This document shows positions 37,301 to 45,307 of a stretch of DNA of 50,550 nt, piece by piece (the first letter of the stretch is position 1; the number at the start of each line of letters is the position of its first letter). The notes beneath the pieces are model-generated. The model ran no database searches. It saw only the letters and a list, made by a program, of their open reading frames with translations, and was not told where the DNA came from. Source of the stretch: an uncultured Bacteroides sp. Lineage in GTDB: Bacteria; Bacteroidota; Bacteroidia; Bacteroidales; Bacteroidaceae. Made by a program: the position numbers and the translations under genes. The stretch lies in NCBI RefSeq assembly GCF_937912035.1, contig NZ_CALDPF010000025.1, forward strand, positions 1 to 50,550, given 5' to 3'.

Positions 37301-37722
37301 TCAAGAACCTTTCCGGTTATTTTCCTCTTGTTTTGGGTAACACCTGTTACAGATGTTTTCTCACTATCTGAAACCTGAATAAGGATTTGCTTATCTATTA
37401 TCCTATAACTGTAATTTGTATTTTCCAGTACTTCTGATAAAATTTCCTCTATAGGAGCATTTGTAGCACTTACACTAACTTCCTGATTTACATTAATATT
37501 ATTATCATTATAGAAAAAAGTAAAATCACTGTTCTTTTCTATTTCCTTGAACACTTCTATCATGGTACTGTTCTGCTTATTGATTGAATAAGTCAATTCT
37601 TGGGCATAACTAGCCGCAGAAACGGAACATACCGCTAACAAGTTACATAACGATGCTATTTTCATAATACGTTTTGTCCTTTTTAACAATGGGACATAGT
37701 GTTTTCCATAATTATTTTTCAT
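34351..37722 (-). CDS. susC: SusC/RagA-family TonB-dependent transporter with STN signalling domain
   Basis: A 1123-residue outer-membrane importer. Domains in order are a signal peptide (about 1-40, SYAQ); an STN (secretin/TonB short N-terminal) domain about 45-117, marked by FTFFYNDNNINVNQEVSVS; a carboxypeptidase-regulatory-like domain about 134-205; the DEVVVVGYGTQKK motif near 212-224; a plug (about 225-335, NIRGFGSPLVIVDGIEQGG); and a C-terminal beta-barrel. The STN domain is the feature through which SusC proteins signal to a FecR-type anti-sigma factor, and FecR is encoded just upstream. It imports the glycan together with SusD. There is no clear standard promoter, as expected for a gene read by an ECF sigma factor. 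Confidence 0.96.
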   Translation of the reverse strand: MKNNYGKHYVPLLKRTKRIMKIASLCNLLAVCSVSAASYAQELTYSINKQNSTMIEVFKEIEKNSDFTFFYNDNNINVNQEVSVSATNAPIEEILSEVLENTNYSYRIIDKQILIQVSDSEKTSVTGVTQNKRKITGKVLDASGMPIIGANVIEKGTSSNGTITDLDGNFSLEVGEGAVLDISYIGYISQTVKIGNKKNLAITLKEDTKTLDEVVVVGYGTQKKESLTGALATVKTDDLVKVPTASVSQTLAGKLPGLIVKDATGKPGSTPSINIRGFGSPLVIVDGIEQGGYQNIDPNEIASFTILKDAAAAVYGSRAGNGVILITTNRGKEGKTKVSFNSSISAQTPNIWPEFVDSWEYAIIQNEARAWSGQPPMFTEEEIQKFKDGTDPNYPNVDHYSEIIKKWSLMENVNLNVSGGSDKVKFFMSLGFMNQDGIYKSNDVTFKRYNLRSNVDAKVSDNLSIGLDISARITDNNDVPFTSRDIFGVIGTTCNRYPSHYPDPTKIPYVGRNAISPISRTSRDLSGYDDTNQDYLTASLNLKYNVPFIKGLSLQAKGYFISSKVSQKTWTKPFSTYYYDSDSGNYTLAATGGKYSLTRKNTQSQNLTFQGLVEYENTFNDHSIKALFVSEVIDTKSNWFNGYREGFMSDAIDEMFAGSSVNMSTNGSASVESRASFVGRLNYAYKSKYLAEVTARYDASSRFAKESRWGFFPSVSVGWRISEENFIKDKFSNIDNMKLRLSYTHTGYDSNASPYQYLTSYEIKSQYAFGDNLYNTLRSKGLANYNISWEDIHLYNLGYDLDMWRGLLGVEFDVFYRIRDNVLGTRSSSLPTTIGVTLPQENLNKIDNRGFEFVLKHQNTIGDFHYNISSNISWSRSKYVEFDEQIYTDPDEDRLYRKEGKWTDIVYGYKTDGMFQSEEEIKNSDIDYDLKGNSTIKPGMVKYVDVNDDKKIDWRDQVELGTGGVPKIMYGLNLSCDYKAFDLSMLFQGAAQFNIQFDDNMRNLSINSVWNSYKYMYDQRWTPENPDAIFPGTTNGINQYNTKNSDIWYKSAAYCRLKNITLGYTMPSKLIKKIGISRLRFYLSGYNLLTFDKLSKYQQDPEAGASLEYPLYKSVSFGFNVEL

Positions 37723-37813
37723 ATTTTTGTAGTGTTTTTTTAATACTTAATAGTTTGTCTGTATCTTGGACTTATTTAGGCAAACTAAGATTATTAAGAC
37801 TTTAATTTTTTAA

Positions 37814-37839
37814 TGGAGGATACTTGCCGGTATCTTCCA
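37814..37839 (-). terminator. Hairpin after fecR
   Basis: TGGAGGATAC (37814-37823) pairs with GTATCTTCCA (37830-37839), with one G-T pair and a 6-nt loop. It lies between fecR and susC without a clean T-run, so it is a possible terminator or leader hairpin. Confidence 0.4.
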
Positions 37840-37874
37840 TTTATCTTTTCTACTTATAAATCCTTTCTCATAGG

Positions 37875-38837
37875 CTATTTATTTTTTAAGGTTAATGTAT
37901 AATTATTATCTGAATCTTTAGTATACATAATTGGGGCGGAATGCCGCATTATAAAAAGTAATACTTCCAATGATTCATCCCTTACTTTAAAAGTAAAGCG
38001 ATAATCATTAAGCAACCTGCTATCACATTCAATATTTCGTCCATACCATTTTTCAAGACGTGGAATTATCATTGCTAAATTTTCATTTTCAAATGATAGA
38101 ACTCCACTCCGCCATGAAGTATATTTATCAGCATTAATCTTATTTATTATAGCTTTACCGGTCAACTTGTTAAGTGTAAGTTTTTCATCCGGTTTCATTA
38201 TTCTACTAGCAGATTTATATTTTTTTCCAAAATCAACCTTTATACTTCCATTTACAAGTACCGCTTCCATTTCATTACAATCGTCATAATTAAACAACTC
38301 AAAAGCTGTACCCAATGCTTCAACCTGCATTCCTCCCGTATGTACTATAAAAGGTTTATCCGGATTTTTTGCAACATCGAAATATGCCTGTCCTTCCAGT
38401 TTTATATCCCTGCTGTCTGTCCGGAATTCAGAAGGGTATTCCAAACGGCTTCCAGGTCCTAAACAAACCTGTGTCCCATCGGGAAGTTTTATCTTCTCAA
38501 GATTCTGAATTCCGGAAGCTACAACATACATCTGAACTGATGACTTCTGATTCCATAACATAGCCAAACCACCAAATGCTATCAACAACAATACTGATAC
38601 AGCTATACTATACCATTTATAATACAATATCATTGTTGTATTTACGGAACTATTTATCTTTTTACTAATACCTTTCCATATTCTTTGTTTTGAAATATCA
38701 TCTAGTTCATAGTCAGTATTATTCCACTGCTTTGAAAGTATTTGTTTGAATTCTAAACTTTCATTCAAACCAGCTTTTTCTTCTTCAGATAGATTACCTG
38801 ACAAAAGATGTTTCAATATATCCCTCTTGTTATCCAT
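37875..38837 (-). CDS. FecR-family anti-sigma factor
   Basis: A 320-residue single-pass inner-membrane protein. The N-terminal cytoplasmic part (about 1-68, with SGNLSEEEKAGL) resembles the anti-sigma domain, a membrane segment follows (about 69-94, WYSIAVSVLLLIAFGGLAML), and a periplasmic FecR domain occupies the rest, with KIKLPDGTQVCLGPGSRLEYPS and the VEALGTAFELFNY motif. It relays ligand binding by the STN domain of SusC to the ECF sigma factor, and so controls the PUL. It is divergent from the sigma gene (159 bp apart), and its stop is 152 bp before the SusC start. Confidence 0.93.
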   Translation of the reverse strand: MDNKRDILKHLLSGNLSEEEKAGLNESLEFKQILSKQWNNTDYELDDISKQRIWKGISKKINSSVNTTMILYYKWYSIAVSVLLLIAFGGLAMLWNQKSSVQMYVVASGIQNLEKIKLPDGTQVCLGPGSRLEYPSEFRTDSRDIKLEGQAYFDVAKNPDKPFIVHTGGMQVEALGTAFELFNYDDCNEMEAVLVNGSIKVDFGKKYKSASRIMKPDEKLTLNKLTGKAIINKINADKYTSWRSGVLSFENENLAMIIPRLEKWYGRNIECDSRLLNDYRFTFKVRDESLEVLLFIMRHSAPIMYTKDSDNNYTLTLKNK

Positions 38838-38930
38838 ATATTATATTTTTGTCTTCTATTTATAAATACACACAATAACATCCACTCCCCCCATCCCAAC
38901 ATAAAAAAAAATCATTTTTTTCCTGATTTA

Positions 38931-38961
38931 TTTGAGACATATTTGTTTTTACCTAAATTTG
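38931..38961 (+). promoter_or_regulatory. Promoter for the ECF sigma gene
   Basis: TTTG (38931-38934), 19 bp, TAAATTTG (38954-38961) fits the household Bacteroidetes consensus. It would let the sigma factor be made constitutively and then be held inactive by FecR. Confidence 0.65.
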
Positions 38962-38996
38962 TCAAACAATAACATTTATGAATGCCGTAAAAACTC

Positions 38997-39569
38997 ATGG
39001 ATGCAATGGATACAGAGCAAGAATTACTGTTTTCCTTAAAACTTGGTGACGAAAAAGCTTTTAATACCATATATAATAAATACGTAAAACAAGTATACAA
39101 TTTCTGCAAACTATACATTATAAACAATGATGAAGTAGAAGAAGTTGTACAAGATGTATTTGTTCGTTTGTGGGAATCACGGTATACCATAAGAGAGGAC
39201 GACAATTTCAAAGGATTATTATTCATCATTACGCGTAATCTTGTATTCAATGAAACCAGAAAGAGTTTCAATCATGATTATTACACTGTTTCTATTATTG
39301 ATGCAATAGAAAATATGTCTGAAGAAAACTGCTCAAATGAAGTGGAACAGAATTTAGAGTATAAAGACTTAAGTGAGTTTATTGACAAGTTGATTTCGGA
39401 ACTCCCACCACAAAGACAAAAGATTTTCAACCTTAGCAGAAAGGAACAAAAAAGTTACAAGGAAATAGCAGAAATAATGAATCTATCTGAAAAGACTGTA
39501 GAACATCAAATCTCCAATGCGATTAAGTACTTGCGTAAACATTTGATATTGTTCACTCTTTTTCTATAA
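38997..39569 (+). CDS. ECF sigma factor (sigma-70 family)
   Basis: A 190-residue ECF-type sigma factor. Region 2 (about 20-90) contains FNTIYNKYVKQVYNFCKLYI and EVVQDVFVRLWES, and region 4 (about 130-185) has LPPQRQKIFNLSRKEQKSYKEIAEIMNLSEKTVEHQ. It is the type that partners with FecR and STN-containing SusC in host-glycan or mucin PULs of Bacteroides. It is expected to switch on susCD and perhaps the downstream enzyme genes. The ATG at 38997 is preferred; an in-frame ATG at 39006 is also possible. It is transcribed divergently from fecR. Confidence 0.95.
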   Translation: MDAMDTEQELLFSLKLGDEKAFNTIYNKYVKQVYNFCKLYIINNDEVEEVVQDVFVRLWESRYTIREDDNFKGLLFIITRNLVFNETRKSFNHDYYTVSIIDAIENMSEENCSNEVEQNLEYKDLSEFIDKLISELPPQRQKIFNLSRKEQKSYKEIAEIMNLSEKTVEHQISNAIKYLRKHLILFTLFL

Positions 39570-39649
39570 TTAATTCTCTAATATATAATTCCATAATAAC
39601 AACATCTCTCTCAACTAATACAAACATCATTGGGGGAACCTATGGAATA

Positions 39650-39690
39650 GCAAGAAACGACTAAATCATTGAAATTCAACAATTTAGTCG
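39650..39690 (-). terminator. Intrinsic terminator of tRNA-Arg
   Basis: On the minus strand CGACTAAAT (39690-39682) pairs with ATTTAGTCG (39666-39658), with an inner TTGAATTTCAA also self-pairing, followed by TTTCTTG. Confidence 0.7.
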
Positions 39691-39699
39691 CTCAAAATG

Positions 39700-39771
39700 T
39701 ACGCCCATGGGGAGTCGAACCCCAATCGATGGAACCGGAATCCATTATTCTATCCATTGAACTATGGGCGC
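39700..39771 (-). tRNA. tRNA-Arg (CCG)
   Basis: A 72-nt cloverleaf read on the minus strand. Acceptor GCGCCCA pairs with TGGGCGT (first pair a G-T wobble), the anticodon stem ATGGA/TCCAT encloses loop TTCCGGT with anticodon CCG, and the T-arm is TGGGGTTCGACTCCCCA. The discriminator is A and CCA is not encoded. Confidence 0.93.
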
Positions 39772-39947
39772 ATTATGTAATTTATATCAATAAATCGGTT
39801 GCAAAAATAATAAGTTTATCGGAAATAGAAAATAAACTTTAGAGTAAAAAACTTTCAATAAGACGTGACACAGACGTTATTAAATAACAATTATTCAAGC
39901 ATTCCATTTAAAAAGCAAACTTTTTGATAAGTTTTTCACAATATCAA

Positions 39948-39977
39948 TTGCATATTTACAAAATATATCTATCTTTG
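39948..39977 (+). promoter_or_regulatory. Promoter for asnA
   Basis: TTG (39948-39950), 19 bp, TATCTTTG (39970-39977), 25 bp before the asnA ATG. Confidence 0.75.
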
Positions 39978-40002
39978 CCAACAAAACTAATACCAATAAA
40001 TC

Positions 40003-41043
40003 ATGAGTTACTTAATAAAACCAGACAACTATAAGGCCCTGCTTGACATGAAACAAACAGAGCTTGGCATTAAACAAATAAAAGAATTTTTCCAACAGAA
40101 TCTTTCGTCTGAACTCAGACTACGACGTGTCACAGCTCCATTGTTCGTACTGAAAGGTATGGGTATTAATGATGACCTTAATGGAGTGGAGCGTGCTGTT
40201 TCCTTCCCTATCAAAGATTTGGGCGACCAGCAGGCAGAAGTAGTACATTCACTTGCTAAATGGAAAAGAATGACACTGGCCGATTATAATATAGGTCCCG
40301 GCTACGGTATATACACCGATATGAACGCAATCCGTGCCGACGAGGAACTGGGAAATCTGCATTCATTATATGTTGACCAATGGGACTGGGAAAGAACAAT
40401 TACACCGGAACAAAGAAGTATTGATTTTCTGAAAAGCATAGTAACCAGAATCTACTCTGCAATGCGACGTACTGAATATATGATATGCGAAATGTATCCA
40501 CAGATAAAATCTTTCCTTGCACACGACATACATTTCATTCATTCAGAGGAACTCCTACAAATGTATCCTGATAATACTCCAAAAGAAAGGGAAAACCTGA
40601 TTACTAAAAAATACGGTGCCGTATTCATTATAGGTATAGGATGCAAACTTAGCAATGGAGAGCCACACGACCTTCGTGCTCCAGACTATGACGACTATTC
40701 CACTATAGATCCTGCAACCGGACTACCTGGACTGAACGGTGACCTTCTGGTTTGGAACGAAGTATTGGGACGTGCAATAGAACTCTCATCAATGGGTATC
40801 CGTGTCGACAGGGAAGCACTGTTGCGCCAGTTAGAGCTTTCAGGAAAAGAAGACAGGAAAGAATTATACTTCCATAAAAGACTGTTGAACGGTTCTCTCC
40901 CATTAAGTATCGGCGGTGGTATAGGACAGTCCCGCTTGTGTATGCTATATCTGAAAAAGGCACATATAGGAGAAATACAAGCCAGTATATGGCCGGAAAG
41001 CATGAGGAAAGAATGCGAAGAATGCGGTATGACACTTATCTAA
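40003..41043 (+). CDS. asnA: Aspartate--ammonia ligase AsnA
   Basis: A 346-residue cytosolic enzyme that makes L-asparagine from aspartate and ammonia with ATP. It has the class-II aminoacyl-tRNA-synthetase-like fold. Family features include LRLRRVTAPLFVLKGMGINDDLNGVERAVSF, LGDQQAEVVHSLAKWKRMTL, GIYTDMNAIRADEE, YVDQWDWE and the late LPLSIGGGIGQSRLCMLYL ATP-binding motif, close to the usual length of about 330-350. It has its own promoter and an intrinsic terminator about 30 bp after the stop, so it is monocistronic. Nothing odd. Confidence 0.97.
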   Translation: MSYLIKPDNYKALLDMKQTELGIKQIKEFFQQNLSSELRLRRVTAPLFVLKGMGINDDLNGVERAVSFPIKDLGDQQAEVVHSLAKWKRMTLADYNIGPGYGIYTDMNAIRADEELGNLHSLYVDQWDWERTITPEQRSIDFLKSIVTRIYSAMRRTEYMICEMYPQIKSFLAHDIHFIHSEELLQMYPDNTPKERENLITKKYGAVFIIGIGCKLSNGEPHDLRAPDYDDYSTIDPATGLPGLNGDLLVWNEVLGRAIELSSMGIRVDREALLRQLELSGKEDRKELYFHKRLLNGSLPLSIGGGIGQSRLCMLYLKKAHIGEIQASIWPESMRKECEECGMTLI

Positions 41044-41068
41044 GAACTAAACGAGATAAACATAAATA

Positions 41069-41125
41069 CACAACGGAGGTCCATGGTCATAAAAGGATGA
41101 CATACGGAACTCCGTTGTTTTTTTG
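41069..41125 (+). terminator. Intrinsic terminator after asnA
   Basis: ACAACGGAG (41070-41078) pairs with CTCCGTTGT (41110-41118), followed by a T-run (TTTTTTTG). The loop is about 30 nt. Confidence 0.75.
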
Positions 41126-41145
41126 TCTATAATATATTACCTTTG
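41115..41145 (+). promoter_or_regulatory. Promoter for ung
   Basis: TTG (41115-41117), 20 bp, TACCTTTG (41138-41145). The -33 element overlaps the terminator stem of asnA. Confidence 0.65.
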
Positions 41146-41183
41146 CCAATACAATAAAAACAACAAATCATAAAAAAACAACA

Positions 41184-41846
41184 ATGAACGTACAGATAGA
41201 AGAATCATGGAAGGCTGCATTAATGCCGGAATTCTCGAAAGACTATTTTATACGGCTGACTGATTTCGTGAGAAAAGAATATCACGAAACTACTGTCTAT
41301 CCGCCGGGAAAACTCATATTTAATGCTTTCAATCTTTGTCCTTTTAACAAAGTCAAGGTAGTAATTATCGGACAGGACCCTTATCATGGGCCCGGTCAGG
41401 CACACGGACTATGTTTTTCTGTAAATGACGGTATTCAGCCTCCTCCTTCATTAGTGAATATATTCAAGGAAATTAACAGCGACCTGGGCAAACCTATTCC
41501 ACAAAGCGGCAATCTAACAAGATGGGCAGAACAAGGAGTACTACTACTCAATGCCACACTAACAGTACGTGCACATCAGGCAGGTTCGCACCAAAGAAAA
41601 GGTTGGGAAGAATTTACAGACGCTGTCATCAGAAAACTGGCTGAAGAGAAAAGCAATCTTGTGTTCATCCTGTGGGGGGCATACGCCCAAAAGAAAGGAG
41701 CTTTCATCGACAGAAACAAACACCTTGTACTCACATCTGTTCATCCATCGCCATTGTCAGCACACAGCGGTTTCTTCGGAAACCACCATTTCAGCCTTGC
41801 CAATGACTATCTTATTAAAAACGGCAAGACAGCCATTGACTGGTGA
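41184..41846 (+). CDS. ung: Uracil-DNA glycosylase, family 1
   Basis: A 220-residue cytosolic base-excision repair enzyme that removes uracil from DNA. Family-1 motifs are clear: VVIIGQDPYHGPGQAHGLCFSV with the catalytic Asp65, LLLNATLTV with Asn123, and SVHPSPLSAHSGFFG with His187. Length matches typical Ung. The gene has its own promoter and ends 7 bp before the LptD-like gene, convergently. A separate UDG-superfamily gene lies at 6570. Confidence 0.98.
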   Translation: MNVQIEESWKAALMPEFSKDYFIRLTDFVRKEYHETTVYPPGKLIFNAFNLCPFNKVKVVIIGQDPYHGPGQAHGLCFSVNDGIQPPPSLVNIFKEINSDLGKPIPQSGNLTRWAEQGVLLLNATLTVRAHQAGSHQRKGWEEFTDAVIRKLAEEKSNLVFILWGAYAQKKGAFIDRNKHLVLTSVHPSPLSAHSGFFGNHHFSLANDYLIKNGKTAIDW

Positions 41847-41853
41847 CAATATA

Positions 41854-44604
41854 TTAATACCAATTAACCGCACTACCGGTATTGCTTCGCTGATCCCATT
41901 TAAGGGCATCAGTAAGCATGCTGGAGTTGGCACGGATAGTAAAGTTATACGATGTATAAGGTCCGAACACCAATCCGCAACTCATATTGAAGCAGTGAAG
42001 ATCGCGTGTAATATTAAGCGTAGTCATAGACAGCTGTTTCGTTGTAAAATCATATCCGGTAGAATAATTCATATTCCAGCGGCTACCAATCTTAAAGTTA
42101 CCCGAAACATTCAGAGAGTGAGTAAGCGAAAAAGGATAACGCATACGTTTTATGTTTATATCCTTGCTTCTGTCCTCACGAATACTGTAGCTGTAACTCA
42201 AACTTAAACTCCATGGGAATTTGAAAGCCATGTATCCGTCCGAACTTACAGTTGCAGCCTCAGTTTTTCTCATATTTGAGTTATTCTGTTGCTGTTCCTC
42301 AGTATTTTCGTCGGTATTTTCTTCTTCATTGTCTTTCTCGTCGGCATTCTTGTCGTCTTTTTCGTCCTTCTTTCCGAACAGTTTCTTGAATGTATCATTA
42401 TTCAGTGTATAAGAGAACGAACCGCTATATCCTTGGAATCGTCCAAAACGTCCGTACGACCATTCTGTACGGTCGCCTACCACAACATTACCATTCTTAT
42501 CGAACTCGTATGCGTATGTAGCGAACGACGCGTTCATATTGAATGTATAACTTTTTGTAAGTTTCAGACGCACATTCATGCTCAAATCACTCCACCTCTT
42601 GTTAGCCACATCGTACGACATCGATGCACCCAACTGGTCAACAAGACTTATCTTCCTGTATCCGGTAGTATCACGGTCTGATTTCATTTTCATTTCGATG
42701 TTATTGTCAACAGAGAATGAAATATTCTGCGACATAGTCTTTCCTGGAGTACCGTATGTCATACCGTCATAAAGTGAGTATTCCACAGTGCGTACCTCTC
42801 CCTTTTCATCAGTATAAGTATAAGTGTCATAATACCCGAATCGCTTCGTACCGAAATTCGGAGTATAAGTATAACTCACTGTAGGAGTGAACACATGGCG
42901 TACCTGTATTTCCTTACTCTTCATAAACAGAGGCTTGTACATACCATAAAGCTTGGTATTCATCTGCACGGACATATTATAGTCATACACACGGTTGAAA
43001 CCGCTAATAGTGTCCTTACGTATATGGTCGGACGTATTCAGAGTCGGGTCATAACTTCTTTTTATCTTGTTCAGATACCATCTTTCAGTGTAGTTGAATG
43101 ACGGAACAATATTTATATACTTAAACAGATTGAATGTAGCTGATACCGGTATTTTGTGCTGGAATCCGTTTTTCCATTGCGTAAGCGGTGTCTTGAACAA
43201 AAGATTATCCTTTGTATTTACGCTATTGGTCATAGCACCGGTATACTGGAAAGAAATCTTTTCGTACCAGCGTTCATCGCCTACCGCTTTCTTGCGCTTG
43301 AAGGGATAAATACGGTTCAATGAGATATTCAGATCCGGCAATGTCATATTTATAGATGAATCTCGCGTGTTCTGAGTGATATTGAATGAACCGGAAATAT
43401 TAAGCCCTATCTCAGGAAAGCTACGTGAATAGCTGATACTTGAAGCTTTTGTGTTCTGAGCATACTGCTGCGGATTATACAGACTGTTCAGGCTGGAACG
43501 GTCATAACTGCTGGTAGCAAAATTCACACTGGCAGAAAAAGAGCTGTTAGGACTAGCCTTGGCATCCTGGCGATGACTCCATTGGATTCGGAAGTCTTTC
43601 GACACAGAATAGTCCGGCATATTCTTCTCTCCCGTCTTTGTCACTATATAGCTGGCATTGAACGAACCACTGAACTTATACCTCTTGTTATAGTTTGATG
43701 CAGCAGAAACTCCCCAAGAACCTTTGGTAAAAATCTCACCCAATACCTTCAAGTCCATCTTGTCGCTTAAGGCAAAATAATATCCGCCATCACGAAGATA
43801 GAAACCACGGTTCAACTCATCACCATAACTAGGCATGATGAATCCTGAAGAATAACTGCTGTTGAACGGGAAAAAGCCGAAAGGTACAGCTATAGGCAAT
43901 GGAACATCTTCCACCACCAGATGCGCCGGTCCGAACACTACATTTTTCTTCGGACGCACTTTTGCCATGGACAGCTGCAGATAAAAATGCGGATGTTCAT
44001 GATTGTCACATGTAGTATACCTGCCATGCTGCATATAAATCTCATCCTCTGCACCTTTTTTTGCATCACGGCTGGTCACATAACCTTCACCCTGCTGCGT
44101 AACGATACTGTTGATAAAACCCTTCTTGGTCTTGAAGTTATATCGCATAATCTTCGATTCGTACGGAGTTTCACCGTCCTTGAAAACAGGTAGACCAGAT
44201 TCAACCCCCGCCGTATCCTTCACTCCTCGGGCATATACGGTATTGCTGTCCATATTCATGGTGATAACGGCAGATGTAAGTTCTATTTTCTGATAATTAA
44301 CCTTTCCCGAACCGTAAAGATGCGCAAAGCCTCCTTTCGTAAACACGATAGAGTCACTTGCCTCATATATCACAGGAGCATCAAGGGCATCTTTATTCTT
44401 TGCAGAATCAGAAGCCAAAGAGTCCGATGATAAAGAATCAACAGCAAGAGAATCGATTTTCAGCGAATCTGTCTTAACTTCGGACGATATATTCCTACCC
44501 GAACGTCTTCCTCTTACCCGCTGCGCCTCAGCGTAGAAAGTGGAAACCAGACCGAGCAGAAACAGTATTATAAATATGTATGTAGTTCTTTTAAACGATG
44601 TCAT
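41854..44604 (-). CDS. LptD-like outer-membrane LPS assembly protein (OstA/LptD family, Bacteroidetes type)
   Basis: A 916-residue predicted outer-membrane beta-barrel. After a signal peptide (about 1-28) comes a low-complexity Ser/Asp/Leu linker (repeated DSL units), then an OstA-like N-terminal part (YGSGKVNYQKIELTSAVITMN) and a GQGEGYVTSRDAKKGAEDEIYM-like segment. A long barrel with alternating aromatic strands runs from about 250 on. An unusual acidic Lys/Asp/Glu-rich stretch near 740-790 would form a surface or periplasmic loop. I start at the ATG at 44604; the upstream in-frame TTG at 44634 sits in a promoter-like TACTTTTG. The role, LPS export to the outer leaflet, is inferred from the family. 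Confidence 0.82.
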   Translation of the reverse strand: MTSFKRTTYIFIILFLLGLVSTFYAEAQRVRGRRSGRNISSEVKTDSLKIDSLAVDSLSSDSLASDSAKNKDALDAPVIYEASDSIVFTKGGFAHLYGSGKVNYQKIELTSAVITMNMDSNTVYARGVKDTAGVESGLPVFKDGETPYESKIMRYNFKTKKGFINSIVTQQGEGYVTSRDAKKGAEDEIYMQHGRYTTCDNHEHPHFYLQLSMAKVRPKKNVVFGPAHLVVEDVPLPIAVPFGFFPFNSSYSSGFIMPSYGDELNRGFYLRDGGYYFALSDKMDLKVLGEIFTKGSWGVSAASNYNKRYKFSGSFNASYIVTKTGEKNMPDYSVSKDFRIQWSHRQDAKASPNSSFSASVNFATSSYDRSSLNSLYNPQQYAQNTKASSISYSRSFPEIGLNISGSFNITQNTRDSSINMTLPDLNISLNRIYPFKRKKAVGDERWYEKISFQYTGAMTNSVNTKDNLLFKTPLTQWKNGFQHKIPVSATFNLFKYINIVPSFNYTERWYLNKIKRSYDPTLNTSDHIRKDTISGFNRVYDYNMSVQMNTKLYGMYKPLFMKSKEIQVRHVFTPTVSYTYTPNFGTKRFGYYDTYTYTDEKGEVRTVEYSLYDGMTYGTPGKTMSQNISFSVDNNIEMKMKSDRDTTGYRKISLVDQLGASMSYDVANKRWSDLSMNVRLKLTKSYTFNMNASFATYAYEFDKNGNVVVGDRTEWSYGRFGRFQGYSGSFSYTLNNDTFKKLFGKKDEKDDKNADEKDNEEENTDENTEEQQQNNSNMRKTEAATVSSDGYMAFKFPWSLSLSYSYSIREDRSKDINIKRMRYPFSLTHSLNVSGNFKIGSRWNMNYSTGYDFTTKQLSMTTLNITRDLHCFNMSCGLVFGPYTSYNFTIRANSSMLTDALKWDQRSNTGSAVNWY

Positions 44605-44631
44605 TATATATCTTTTTCGCGATAAGCGATA

Positions 44632-44639
44632 CAAAAGTA
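44632..44639 (-). promoter_or_regulatory. -7 element for the LptD-like gene
   Basis: TACTTTTG on the minus strand matches TAnnTTTG and lies 27 bp upstream of the ATG. No -33 element is evident. Confidence 0.5.
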
Positions 44640-44705
44640 AGCATTATCACTTAAATAACACTATAGGCAACCGGATTTTAAAGTATTTTTACGACAATAT
44701 AAATA

Positions 44706-45242
44706 TTACAAAAACATCTCGCACCACCTGTCAAACCTCACAAGTCCCTCTTCACCATGCTTTTCTATACTCTTACGCGCTTTTTCAAGCGACTTTTCTT
44801 TATCAAGTTTGGTTTTAGAAAAGAATTTGTCGGCAAAACATATAATCTGCTCTTCCAGGCTTACCGGAAGCATATCTCTGTGCGGGACAGGCAAGTCACG
44901 CTCTACAATAGCAGCCAAAGACAGACCGGCTCCAGTATGGCGTTCGCACACCAAAGCGTGGCGAGGAAACCCTTCTTTTCGAACCAGATCGGCCCCCAGA
45001 TAGCCATGACATATATACGGATATTTACCATAACAATAAATACCGTCAGCATCCGTCAAGAATATACCTATATCATGCAGCATTGCCGCCTCTTCTATAA
45101 ACTGCAAATCAAGGTTCAGTTCCGGATGATTGCGTGCCATCTCTATAGCCTTATCAGCCACAGAACGACTATGTTTCAGCAATATTTTCTTAAGTTCATT
45201 GTTCTCCGGATAATATTTATCGATTAATGCTATTGGATTCAT
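44706..45242 (-). CDS. HD-domain hydrolase (HDIG type)
   Basis: A 178-residue cytosolic protein of the HD superfamily, metal-dependent phosphohydrolases. It contains LLKHSRSVADKAIEMA (first His), EEAAMLHDIGIF (His56, Asp57), CHGYLGADLVRKEG and the late ADKFFSK aspartate, which together make a complete metal site. The likely substrate is a nucleotide or small phosphoester; the exact one is unknown. It is divergent from the NamZ-like gene with a shared 65-bp promoter region, and ends about 100 bp before the LptD-like gene. Confidence 0.82.
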   Translation of the reverse strand: MNPIALIDKYYPENNELKKILLKHSRSVADKAIEMARNHPELNLDLQFIEEAAMLHDIGIFLTDADGIYCYGKYPYICHGYLGADLVRKEGFPRHALVCERHTGAGLSLAAIVERDLPVPHRDMLPVSLEEQIICFADKFFSKTKLDKEKSLEKARKSIEKHGEEGLVRFDRWCEMFL

Positions 45243-45252
45243 TGTTGTTTTT

Positions 45253-45287
45253 TATCTTTGCGTTCATATAATTGAATTGCAAAACTA
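45253..45287. promoter_or_regulatory. Divergent promoter region for the HD and NamZ-like genes
   Basis: A plus-strand TATCTTTG (45253-45260) faces the NamZ-like gene, and a minus-strand TAGTTTTG (45287-45280) faces the HD gene. Both match TAnnTTTG, but neither has a clean -33 partner. Confidence 0.6.
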
Positions 45288-45307
45288 ATAAATAATATCA
45301 TCCTATC

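Noticed and set aside
42289..42681. Plus-strand open frame rich in Phe/Ser/Val opposite the LptD-like gene
   Set aside because: It mirrors the acidic low-complexity stretch on the minus strand; not a gene.
44605..44634. TTG start for the LptD-like gene
   Set aside because: It overlaps the promoter-like TACTTTTG; the ATG at 44604 begins a proper signal peptide.
44757..45227. Plus-strand open frame opposite the HD gene
   Set aside because: Antisense to a real HD-domain gene, with no family resemblance.
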